DNA of 15,048 nucleotides from Candidatus Nomurabacteria bacterium (GCA_943356395.1 CALRFC010000013.1:1-15048), one strand, 5' to 3'. Counted from the stretch's first letter, positions 5,777 through 12,118 are shown. Notes: a model not told the origin generated them from the letters alone. Program-made: numbers and translations.

Positions 5777-5917
5777 AGGCTCTAGGCTCTAGGCGATTAG
5801 GCCTTAGCAAAAGAAAAATCTTTACGACTTTGATTTTTCTGCGGCGTCTGTTATAGTCTGTCCTGTTACGCTTTCGCTTCATCTTAATGGCTAGCGCCTA
5901 GCGCCTAGCCGCCTAAT
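5777..5917. repeat. CTAG-rich heptad tracts in inverted order on both sides of the rplK promoter
   Basis: The left tract 5777-5808 contains CTAGGCT CTAGGCG in 7-bp step, then GATTAGGCC. The right tract 5889-5917 contains CTAGCGC CTAGCGC CTAGCCG CCTAAT, also in 7-bp step, and on the opposite strand reads like the left tract. CTAG is usually scarce in bacterial DNA, yet occurs five times in about 140 bp here. The tracts could pair across the promoter at 5830-5857. Confidence 0.6.
5830..5857 (+). promoter_or_regulatory. Promoter of rplK
   Basis: TTGATT (5830-5835), 16-nt spacer, TATAGT (5852-5857). Initiation should fall near 5864 and leave a leader of about 65 nt that holds the right CTAG tract. 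Confidence 0.6.
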
Positions 5918-5930
5918 AAACTAATCAAAA

Positions 5931-6356
5931 ATGGCTAAAAAAATCCTCAAAAAAGTTAAAGTCCGTGCAGTGGGCGGCAAAGCCACTCCTGCGCCGCCGC
6001 TTGGTCCCGCGCTCGGTCAGGCCGGCGTGAACATCGGCGACTTCGTCCAGAAATTCAATGCGGCCTCGCAGGAATTCATCGGCGAAACGGTCGGCGTGCA
6101 GATCAGCGTGTATGAAGATCGCACCTACGACTTCGTCGTGAAGACGCCCGCGGTCTCCTCGCTCATCTTCAAAGCCGCGGGCATCGAGAAAGGTTCGGGC
6201 AAGCCGAACACCTCGAAAGCCGGTAAGATCACGAAGGCGCAGGTCCGCGAGATCGCGGAAAAGAAACTGCGCGATCTGAACGCCAAGAATATCGAAGGCG
6301 CGATGAAAATCGTCGAGGGCTCCGCCCGAAGCGCCGGAATCGATGTCGTAAACTAA
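5931..6356 (+). CDS. rplK: Ribosomal protein L11 (uL11)
   Basis: The 141-residue protein has the exact length and architecture of bacterial L11. The N-terminal domain carries the near-invariant ATPAPPLGPALGQAGVNIGDF (the proline-rich GTPase-centre surface); the C-terminal RNA-binding domain has VKTPAVSSLIFKAAGIEKGSG, KAGKITKAQVREIAEKKL and the GSARSAGI end. L11 binds the GTPase-associated region of 23S rRNA, with the L10 stalk, and is needed for factor binding and stringent signalling. It follows nusG but has its own promoter. A terminator follows directly, and the usual next gene, rplA, is absent; see the findings. No Shine-Dalgarno tract precedes the ATG. Confidence 0.98.
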   Translation: MAKKILKKVKVRAVGGKATPAPPLGPALGQAGVNIGDFVQKFNAASQEFIGETVGVQISVYEDRTYDFVVKTPAVSSLIFKAAGIEKGSGKPNTSKAGKITKAQVREIAEKKLRDLNAKNIEGAMKIVEGSARSAGIDVVN

Positions 6357-6369
6357 GTATCATTTTTTC

Positions 6370-6398
6370 AAAAAGCTCCGCCTTCGGCGGAGCTTTTT
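6370..6398 (+). terminator. Terminator after rplK
   Basis: AAAAAGCTCCGCC (6370-6382) pairs with GGCGGAGCTTTTT (6386-6398) around TTC; the 3' arm supplies the U-tract. Confidence 0.92.
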
Positions 6399-6403
6399 GC
6401 TGT

Positions 6404-6431
6404 TTGACAATCTCTCGAATATGGCGATAAT
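6404..6431 (+). promoter_or_regulatory. Promoter of the dCTP deaminase gene
   Basis: Consensus TTGACA (6404-6409), 16-nt spacer, GATAAT (6426-6431), 17 nt before the ATG at 6449. It starts only 5 bases after the rplK terminator. Confidence 0.75.
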
Positions 6432-6448
6432 GGGCGAAAAAGTAAATC

Positions 6449-7573
6449 ATGATTCATAAAAAACAAGCAAACACCGGCGCATTGCCGGACAGTCACATTG
6501 AAAATTTGATCCGGCAATCGTTCATCTTGAACGCCGATATGAAAAACATCAAGCCGTCGTCGCTCGACATAACCATCACCGACACGGTATACGAAGTTCC
6601 GGCAACATTCCAAGTTTCGCCCGGAAGGACTGTTTTCGAAGAGCTCGTCGATCTTGGATTCAACAAGCGCAAACGCTCGCTTTCGGAACCGCTAGAAGTC
6701 GGGAAGCTCTATGTCATCAAAGTCGCGGAAAAATTCGATCTGCCGCAATCCGTATACGGCTATGCGAATCCGAAATCCACATCCGGACGGCTCGATCTCC
6801 ACACACGGCTTCTCGCCGACCATGTCTCGCTCTACGATTCGGTTACACCGAAAGGATTCCGCGGAGATCTGTGGCTTTTGGTCCAACCGAAATCGTTCCC
6901 GATACTTCTCTATCCGGGCATCTCGCTCAATCAAGTCAGACTTTTTTATTCGGACACTCGCTTGGGATGCGATGAGCTTGAAGAGATAATGCAATCGGTC
7001 GGACTCCTCTATGATCCGGAGACCAAAGAAAAACTTTCGCACAAGGACATGGTCGTCAAAGACGGCATCGATTCGATCGTGCTTACGCTCGATCTCGGCG
7101 CACACGCCGACGGCCCCGTTGGGTATCGCGCTCGCGTGAAGAAAAAGAATTCCGTGATCGACTACAAGGAGAAATATGACGGAGAAGATTTTTTCGAATC
7201 GCTCGAGCACAAAAAGGGGAAACTGTATCTTGAGGAACAGTCTTTCTACATCTTGTCCGCTCTCGAAGCTGTCGCCGTACCGAATTTCTTGGCATGCGAA
7301 ATGGTTCCCATGCATGATCGTTTCGGCGAATTCCGTTCTCATTACGCAGGGTTCATCGATCCGGGATGGGGCTGGGGATCCGACGGCAAATCCTATGGCC
7401 GGCCGCTGACGCTTGAAGTCCGACCGTTCGAGAAATTGCTCGTGCATCATCGGCAGCCGATCGCAAGCTTGCGTTTCGAGCGCTTGGCGGAGATTCCCCA
7501 GAATGCGTACGACATGATCGAATCGAATTACAAGATTCAATCTCGCGCACGCTTGGCGAAGCAGTTCAAATGA
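6449..7573 (+). CDS. dcd: 2'-deoxycytidine 5'-triphosphate deaminase, two-domain DCD type
   Basis: The protein has 374 residues, twice the length of ordinary Dcd, and matches the tandem DCD family (PF06559 type). The first half has KPSSLDITITD at about 36-45, YANPKSTSGRLDLHTRL at about 105-121 (the SxxGR substrate loop), and GFRGDLWLLVQP. The second half has VPMHDRFGEFRSHYAGFIDPGWGWG, which matches the second core of this family. The reaction is dCTP to dUTP plus ammonia, feeding the dUTPase (9421-9843) and ThyA (8426-9355) encoded nearby. It has its own promoter and terminator. As in other double Dcd proteins the two halves are a diverged internal duplication; which half is catalytic cannot be told by eye. 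Confidence 0.9.
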   Translation: MIHKKQANTGALPDSHIENLIRQSFILNADMKNIKPSSLDITITDTVYEVPATFQVSPGRTVFEELVDLGFNKRKRSLSEPLEVGKLYVIKVAEKFDLPQSVYGYANPKSTSGRLDLHTRLLADHVSLYDSVTPKGFRGDLWLLVQPKSFPILLYPGISLNQVRLFYSDTRLGCDELEEIMQSVGLLYDPETKEKLSHKDMVVKDGIDSIVLTLDLGAHADGPVGYRARVKKKNSVIDYKEKYDGEDFFESLEHKKGKLYLEEQSFYILSALEAVAVPNFLACEMVPMHDRFGEFRSHYAGFIDPGWGWGSDGKSYGRPLTLEVRPFEKLLVHHRQPIASLRFERLAEIPQNAYDMIESNYKIQSRARLAKQFK

Positions 7574-7574
7574 A

Positions 7575-7605
7575 AAAACCCCGACATGTTCGGGGTTTTG
7601 TTTTT
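7575..7605 (+). terminator. Terminator after dcd
   Basis: AAAACCCCGA (7575-7584) pairs with TCGGGGTTTT (7590-7599) around CATGT, then G and five T. Confidence 0.9.
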
Positions 7606-7621
7606 GTAATTTTCATAGATT

Positions 7622-7659
7622 TTGTCAAATTTTGACAATGCTTCTTGTTTGGTTATACT
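7622..7659 (+). promoter_or_regulatory. Promoter with a perfect palindrome over the -35 box (candidate operator)
   Basis: TTGACA (7632-7637), 16-nt spacer, TATACT (7654-7659). The -35 box lies inside TTGTCAAATTTTGACAA (7622-7638), a perfect 8-1-8 palindrome. A dimeric repressor bound there would block polymerase. The leader is about 30 nt and AT-only near the ATG. Confidence 0.7.
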
Positions 7660-7695
7660 TCGGATAAATTCATTCATAAATTAAAAATTAAAATA

Positions 7696-8322
7696 ATGAG
7701 CACAGAAACAGAAATCAAACTTCAAACAGGATTAATTTTCCTTAAAGCTTCGAAAGTTCCTTGTTTTCTCCTTGAAAGAGAAGAAGATTTAAGAACAGAA
7801 ATTCACACAAAAATTCTGACATTTACTTTTCGCGGCGGGATACATATTTTTCTCACAGAAGAACAATTTTCTTACAACGGAGTGCTTTATCGCAAAATAG
7901 AATCTGATGCATTCCAAATTGCAAGAAAAAGAGATGATGACCTAATGACTATGTTCTCGGTTGCGCAAGGAAAAACAGAATCATGTCTCTTGATTCAAGA
8001 AAGCACAATCGACGCGATCGCTCGCGCTGATGAAAAATTTCCCGGAAAGTTCAGTGAAAAAATTGAAATCACTGAATACACTAAAGAACAATGGTCTCTT
8101 ATGAAAGAAAGAGATGTTCCTATTGAAATGGACGCAAGCAGTGTTGAACCCGATGTTTATATGGATTGGGAAAATACTTGCGCAGAACTTCAAAAAAAGC
8201 TTGCTTCTCTGGGTTTGGGATGGAAAGATTATTGTATGTTTAAAAAAGAGTGGGATCGCTACAAAAACGAACCGCTTTCATGGTTGGAAGAGAAGAAATT
8301 TGAGCTCCAGTTTCCTTATTGA
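7696..8322 (+). CDS. Hypothetical protein, 208 residues, orphan
   Basis: I do not recognise this protein. It appears soluble: no signal peptide or membrane helix, many charged residues, and two halves. The first (to about 105) is likely alpha/beta with FTFRGGIHIFLTEEQFSYNGVLYRKI; the second is acidic and helical, ending in WKDYCMFKKEWDRYKNEPLSWLEEKKF. The start is the ATG at 7696: the frame runs back to a TTG at 7645, but that lies within the promoter. Base use differs from the neighbours, with many A/T third positions (AAA, GAA, CTT, AGA) compared with the GC-rich dcd and thyA, which suggests a gene acquired from elsewhere. It has its own promoter, palindromic operator candidate and terminator, so it is a self-contained regulated cassette between two nucleotide-metabolism genes. 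Confidence 0.75.
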   Translation: MSTETEIKLQTGLIFLKASKVPCFLLEREEDLRTEIHTKILTFTFRGGIHIFLTEEQFSYNGVLYRKIESDAFQIARKRDDDLMTMFSVAQGKTESCLLIQESTIDAIARADEKFPGKFSEKIEITEYTKEQWSLMKERDVPIEMDASSVEPDVYMDWENTCAELQKKLASLGLGWKDYCMFKKEWDRYKNEPLSWLEEKKFELQFPY

Positions 8323-8341
8323 AATTTTGTTTTTAGATATC

Positions 8342-8370
8342 ACCGAATTCACAAATGAATTCGGTTTTTT
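8342..8370 (+). terminator. Terminator after the orphan gene
   Basis: ACCGAATTC (8342-8350) pairs with GAATTCGGT (8357-8365) around ACAAAT, followed by T to 8370. Confidence 0.88.
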
Positions 8371-8381
8371 ATTTGTAAATT

Positions 8382-8410
8382 AAAAATCCCCTCCTAAAAA
8401 AGAGGGGATT
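8382..8410 (-). terminator. Terminator after thyA
   Basis: AATCCCCTC (8385-8393) pairs with GAGGGGATT (8402-8410). Read on the minus strand, the stem is followed by TTTTT, as needed for thyA. It faces the preceding plus-strand terminator 12 nt away. Confidence 0.85.
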
Positions 8411-8425
8411 GTGTTGCACTGAACA

Positions 8426-9355
8426 TCAGATCGCGATCGGGGCTTTGATCGCAGGATGCGGATCGTATCCGGAGAGCTCGAAATCTTCGAACTTGAATCC
8501 GAAAATCAATTTTACTTTCGCGTTCAACTGCATCGTCGGCAGTGTCCGCGGTTCGCGAGACAGTTGTAAAGCCACTTGCTCGACATGATTGTTGTAAATA
8601 TGCGCGTCTCCCAAAGTGTGGATGAAGTCTCCCGGAATCATATCGCAAACCTGCGCGATCATCATCGTGAGGAGAGCATACGAAGCGATGTTGAAAGGCA
8701 CTCCGAGAAAAACATCCGCCGAACGCTGATAGAGCTGGCACGAAATCACTTTTGTGGGCGCATCTGCCGCATTTCCGTATTTTTCCAGATCTTCTTCGTC
8801 TCCGGTGACGAGATCGACCATTGTCGCATTCAACCGCGGCAATAATCCGCGGTTATTCGCCCAAACTATTCTTTCGATTTGCATCGCATCGCGGACATAA
8901 AATTGGAACAGGCAATGGCATGGCGGAAGCGCCATCGTATCGATGTCCGCCACATTCCACGCGCTCACGATCAATCGCCGGCTGTCGGGCTTGGTCTTGA
9001 TTTGTTCGACGAGATTTGAAATCTGATCGATTACTCGCCCGTCTGCGCATTCCCAACTGCGCCATTGTTTGCCGTACACCGGTCCGAGCTCGCCGTCGGC
9101 ATCCGCCCATTCGTTCCAAATGCCGACGCCGTTTTCCTTGAGATATGCGATATTCGTCGCGCCTCGCAGGAACCAGAGCAATTCATGAATCACGCTTTTC
9201 AGATGGATTTTTTTAGTCGTCAGAAGCGGAAATCCTTTTTGCAGATCAAATCGCATTTGATAACCGAAAACGCTTCGTGTTCCGGTTCCGGTGCGATCCG
9301 TTTTGTCTGTGCCGTTATTTCTAATGTGCTGTAAAAGATCCAAATATTGTTTCAT
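8426..9355 (-). CDS. thyA: Thymidylate synthase (ThyA) with an extra internal segment
   Basis: The 309-residue protein follows the classical ThyA sequence closely: MKQYLDLLQ start, DRTGTGTRSVFG, HELLWFLRG, WADADGELGPVYGKQWR, PDSRRLIVSAWN, MALPPCHCLFQFYV with the catalytic cysteine at 146, QLYQRSADVFLGVPFNIASYALL, GDAHIYNNH and GYDPHPAIKAPIAI end. It converts dUMP and methylene-tetrahydrofolate to dTMP and dihydrofolate. The ATG at 9355 matches the family start; the in-frame ATG at 9373 overlaps the -10 box. About 45 residues (near 155-205) are inserted between QFYV and CQLYQRS compared with the E. coli enzyme; see the findings. It is divergent from dut, with promoters overlapping. Confidence 0.97.
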   Translation of the reverse strand: MKQYLDLLQHIRNNGTDKTDRTGTGTRSVFGYQMRFDLQKGFPLLTTKKIHLKSVIHELLWFLRGATNIAYLKENGVGIWNEWADADGELGPVYGKQWRSWECADGRVIDQISNLVEQIKTKPDSRRLIVSAWNVADIDTMALPPCHCLFQFYVRDAMQIERIVWANNRGLLPRLNATMVDLVTGDEEDLEKYGNAADAPTKVISCQLYQRSADVFLGVPFNIASYALLTMMIAQVCDMIPGDFIHTLGDAHIYNNHVEQVALQLSREPRTLPTMQLNAKVKLIFGFKFEDFELSGYDPHPAIKAPIAI

Positions 9356-9373
9356 TTTTTTGAATTTGACCAT

Positions 9374-9401
9374 ATCATATTCTTTTTCCCCATAAAGGCA
9401 A
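9374..9401 (-). promoter_or_regulatory. Promoter of thyA
   Basis: On the minus strand: TTGCCT (9401-9396), 16-nt spacer, TATGAT (9379-9374). Transcription should begin near 9367, so the ATG at 9355 is usable and the one at 9373 is not. Confidence 0.6.
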
Positions 9402-9405
9402 ATCG

Positions 9406-9414
9406 TGTTAGGAT
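9406..9414 (+). promoter_or_regulatory. Extended -10 promoter of dut, predicted leaderless
   Basis: TG at 9406-9407, one base, then TAGGAT (9409-9414). Only six bases separate it from the ATG at 9421, so transcription would start at or next to the start codon. No clear -35 box is seen. Confidence 0.5.
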
Positions 9415-9420
9415 ACGCCT

Positions 9421-9843
9421 ATGCAGATCAAGGTAAAGGCGCTCAAACCGAATGTGAAGATCCCGACCTACGCTCATCCGGGCGATGTCGGCATGGATGT
9501 GTATTCGCTCGAAGAAAAGACGCTCGCGGCGGGGGAGCATCACATCTTTTTCGTCGGTTTCGCTATGGAATTCGAAAACGGCTACGCGGCGATCGTCAAA
9601 GACAAGTCGAGCGTCTCAAAAGCAGGTCTCCACACGATGGGCGGCGTCTATGACGCGGGTTATCGCGGCGAGTACAATATCCATCTGGTGAATCTCTCCG
9701 ACAAACTGTATACCGTGGAAGCGGGAGACAAGATCGCGCAGATCATTCTCTATCCGATCGTCATCGCGGAAATCGCCGAAGCGGCAGAACTTTCCGATTC
9801 GTCTCGCGGCGCGGGCGGTTTCGGATCCACCGGCAAGAAGTAG
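9421..9843 (+). CDS. dut: dUTPase (trimeric type)
   Basis: The 140-residue protein has the five dUTPase motifs in order: HPGDVGMDVYS (I), KDKSSVSKAGL (II), GVYDAGYRGEYNIHLVN (III, with the catalytic Asp and Tyr), GDKIAQIILYP (IV) and SRGAGGFGSTG (V, with the glycine-rich arginine loop). It hydrolyses dUTP to dUMP and pyrophosphate, keeping uracil out of DNA and providing dUMP for ThyA. Motif II has Lys-Ser-Ser in place of the usual Arg-Ser-Gly, a variation to note but not a loss of the catalytic Asp. It is divergent from thyA by 65 nt; the two share the promoter region. The start at 9421 fits both the usual N-terminus and the predicted leaderless promoter. Confidence 0.95.
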   Translation: MQIKVKALKPNVKIPTYAHPGDVGMDVYSLEEKTLAAGEHHIFFVGFAMEFENGYAAIVKDKSSVSKAGLHTMGGVYDAGYRGEYNIHLVNLSDKLYTVEAGDKIAQIILYPIVIAEIAEAAELSDSSRGAGGFGSTGKK

Positions 9844-9926
9844 TAGCTCGGGATTGGTAGCTCGTCGCTAGGGAGCTAGTGGATGCAAATATTTCTAATA
9901 TCTAATTTCTAATTTCTAATTTCTAA
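9844..9926. repeat. Heptad-word tract filling the dut-glyA gap
   Basis: Right after the dut stop come TAGCTCG GGATTGG TAGCTCG TCGCTAG GGAGCTA in 7-bp step (9844-9878). A second set, CTAATAT CTAATTT CTAATTT CTAATTT CTAA, occupies 9895-9926, ending five bases before the glyA ATG. TAGCTC/GAGCTA can form a small stem. No promoter or gene is clear inside. Confidence 0.7.
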
Positions 9927-9931
9927 AAAAA

Positions 9932-11110
9932 ATGAAAGATGCACAGATACAAAAATTAATGAAACTCGAACTCGCTCGGCAGAAGCGCTCGATCAATCTG
10001 ATCGCGTCGGAAAATTTTGTTTCCGGCGATGTCTTGGAAGCGCTTGGAAGCGAATTGACGAACAAATATGCGGAAGGATATTCGGCGCATCGCTACTACG
10101 GCGGCAACGATGTCGTGGACAAGCTCGACGATCTCACTCGCGCGCGAGCGCTCAAGCTCTTCGGCCTCTCGGCCAAGAAGTGGAGCGTGAATATCCAAGG
10201 ACTCTCCGGTTCGCCGGCCAATCTCGCCGTCCTCCATGCGCTCGTGCCGATCGGCGGGAAAATCATGGGCATGAACCTGTCTGACGGCGGACACCTCACG
10301 CACGGATTCAAAGCGTCGATCACCGGAAAACTGTGGAAGCAGATTCCGTACGGCGTCGATCGGAAAACGGAGACGCTCGACTACGCGGCGCTCAAAAAAA
10401 TCGCGATCAAAGAAAAGCCCGCGGTCATCATCGCCGGATTCACGGCGTATCCGCGCGTCGTTGATTGGAAAAAATTCCGTTCCATTGCCGACGCGTGTGG
10501 GGCATTTCTCGTGGTCGACATGTCGCACCTTGCCGGACTGGTTGCCGGCGGCGCGTACTCGTCGCCATTCCCATACGCGGATATCGTGACGACGACCACG
10601 CACAAGACGCTCCGCGGGCCGCGGAGCGCGCTCATCTTTTCGCGCGTCGATTCGCGCGATCTGCCGGCAAAAATCGACAAAGCAGTTTTTCCCGGACTCC
10701 AAGGCGGACCGCATATGAATCAGATCGCCGCCGTTGCTGTCGCCCTCGGCGAAGCGATGAAGCCGGACTTCAAAAAGTATGTGAAGCAGGTCATCAAGAA
10801 TGCTCAAGCGCTTGCGAAAGAACTTTCGAAGCTGGGCTGGCGCGTGGTTTCCGGCGGGACGGATTCGCACCTCATACTCATCGATACATGGATGGATGGA
10901 AGGGGAATCTCCGGAAAAAAAGCGAGTGAAAAATTGGAGCGGGCGGGAATCATCGTGAACAAGAACACGATCCCGTTCGATTCGCGGAGCCCTGTCGATC
11001 CCTCCGGCATCCGTATCGGAACCGCGGCGGAAACGACGAGAGGGAAGAGGGAAAAAGATTTCATACAAATCGCACGAAAAATAGATAAGATTTTGAAATC
11101 AGGAAATTAA
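9932..11110 (+). CDS. glyA: Serine hydroxymethyltransferase
   Basis: The 392-residue protein matches SHMT throughout: NLIASENFVS, LTNKYAEGYSAHRYYGGNDVVD, NIQGLSGSPANLAVLHAL, GGHLTHG, VDMSHLAGLVAGG, TTTTHKTLRGPR (the Lys of the PLP Schiff base), FPGLQGGPHMNQIAA, VVSGGTDSHLILID, NKNTIPFD and SGIRIGTAAETTRG. It transfers the serine hydroxymethyl carbon to tetrahydrofolate, giving glycine and methylene-tetrahydrofolate, the cofactor used by ThyA. It is about 25 residues shorter at the C-terminus than the E. coli enzyme, and the usual GTPAxTxRG reads GTAAETTRG. It lies 88 nt after dut, same direction, and may share its transcript. No Shine-Dalgarno tract; the start follows an A-rich run. Confidence 0.97.
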   Translation: MKDAQIQKLMKLELARQKRSINLIASENFVSGDVLEALGSELTNKYAEGYSAHRYYGGNDVVDKLDDLTRARALKLFGLSAKKWSVNIQGLSGSPANLAVLHALVPIGGKIMGMNLSDGGHLTHGFKASITGKLWKQIPYGVDRKTETLDYAALKKIAIKEKPAVIIAGFTAYPRVVDWKKFRSIADACGAFLVVDMSHLAGLVAGGAYSSPFPYADIVTTTTHKTLRGPRSALIFSRVDSRDLPAKIDKAVFPGLQGGPHMNQIAAVAVALGEAMKPDFKKYVKQVIKNAQALAKELSKLGWRVVSGGTDSHLILIDTWMDGRGISGKKASEKLERAGIIVNKNTIPFDSRSPVDPSGIRIGTAAETTRGKREKDFIQIARKIDKILKSGN

Positions 11111-11122
11111 AAGCGGGATGAC

Positions 11123-12118
11123 ATGGACTCACGATTCATATTTTTCTTAATCTCCATATTCCTTTTTCAAGGAATAAAGACTCTTGTTTCTTTGTGTTCT
11201 TCATTACGATTTCTGACAAAAGAAAAGCAGATACAGCCCCAACAAAAAGACAGCGGTGTCAGATTTTTCATATTCATACCTTGCTTGAATGAACAAGAGA
11301 ACATATTGCAAACAATCGAATACTTTGAAAAAATCCGAAAGATCTCAAAAGCAAATCTTTTCATATACACCATAACAACCGGAAGAGAAATTAAAATTCT
11401 GAACACCGATACTACTCGAGACATATTAGAATCAGAAATCAAAACTAAAGAGTATTCCAATGTATTCAATATACACGACCCATCCGAATGCGGTTTTGTA
11501 TCGCATCAATTCAATTACGCGATACATGAAGTTTCCAGAAAGCATCTTTTTGATGAGCGTGATTATATTGTTTTTTATAATGCAGACTCTAGGCCTCACC
11601 CGCACACCTTTAATTGGGTTTCTGGCGATATAGAAAAAAACGGGGACGCGGTTTATCAGCAATTTTCAGCTGTCTTTAAAAATTTCGATGAGTTTGGAAA
11701 TTCACCATACGGCATGATATTGAAAACATTTGCAGTTTTTCAGACAAGATTTTCTCTGTCGCACGAAATACCGAGATCCAGAAGATCTGTTTCCAAGAAC
11801 TTTTTAATCAGAAAATATTCAAATGCGCATTGTATATCTCATGGGTTATTTATTTCGCATAAGACATTTAAGAATATCGGAAAATTTTCAGAAAACACAA
11901 TGATCGAAGATCTGTTTCTAGGGTTTCTTTTGAGAGTTACAGGCAACGCAATAAAGCCGATACCTTACATGGAAAACATAGATTCTCCCACGAGTATTTG
12001 GAAAAATTTGCGTCAAAAATATATATGGTATTGGGGACCGATGTATTATCCTTATTATTACTGGTATTTTTTAAAAAATTTTCAACAAAGAAACAACGCT
12101 TCAAAGCTGGTATCATAA
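11123..12118 (+). CDS. Family 2-type membrane glycosyltransferase, catalytic part
   Basis: The 331-residue frame starts with a hydrophobic helix (about 5-30) and continues as a GT-A fold: FIPCLNEQENI (50-61, the opening strand and nucleotide site), SHQFNYAI (127-134), YIVFYNADSRP (148-158, the DxD-like metal site read as D155-S-R), ENTMIEDLFLG (257-266, with the ED catalytic pair) and LRQKYIWYWGP (296-306, the Q/RxxxW acceptor motif). It should transfer a sugar from a nucleotide donor to a lipid or polymer at the membrane. The frame ends shortly after WGP, where homologous enzymes would continue into C-terminal membrane helices; those are encoded in the next frame (12118-12474). It is AT-rich compared with glyA, 12 nt upstream. 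Likely surface polysaccharide or glycolipid work; the product is unknown. Confidence 0.8.
   Translation: MDSRFIFFLISIFLFQGIKTLVSLCSSLRFLTKEKQIQPQQKDSGVRFFIFIPCLNEQENILQTIEYFEKIRKISKANLFIYTITTGREIKILNTDTTRDILESEIKTKEYSNVFNIHDPSECGFVSHQFNYAIHEVSRKHLFDERDYIVFYNADSRPHPHTFNWVSGDIEKNGDAVYQQFSAVFKNFDEFGNSPYGMILKTFAVFQTRFSLSHEIPRSRRSVSKNFLIRKYSNAHCISHGLFISHKTFKNIGKFSENTMIEDLFLGFLLRVTGNAIKPIPYMENIDSPTSIWKNLRQKYIWYWGPMYYPYYYWYFLKNFQQRNNASKLVS
12070..12079 (+). promoter_or_regulatory. Candidate -1 ribosomal frameshift site
   Basis: In the glycosyltransferase frame the codons TTT TTA AAA AAT give a canonical T TTA AAA heptamer (12070-12076), immediately followed by A AAA AAT (12073-12079). A -1 slip moves translation into the frame of 12118-12474 and would give a protein of about 450 residues. 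The same T6A6 run could equally hide a sequencing or assembly indel. Confidence 0.45.

Noticed and set aside
6692..7540. Minus-strand open frame (282 codons) opposite dcd
   Set aside because: Same reason: shadow of the two-domain dCTP deaminase, with low-complexity charged composition.
9895..9926. CRISPR-like array
   Set aside because: The repeat unit is 7 bp with no spacers; it is a simple tandem repeat.
9956..11068. Long minus-strand open frame (370 codons) opposite glyA
   Set aside because: It is the mirror frame of a clear SHMT gene, rich in Arg/Asp/His with no family motif and no promoter. Long antisense frames are expected opposite GC-rich codon use.
11998..12117. ATG at 11998 as start of the membrane segment
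   Set aside because: This part overlaps the conserved end of the glycosyltransferase frame (including RQKYIWYWGP), so it is a shadow; only the part after the slippery run is likely coding.
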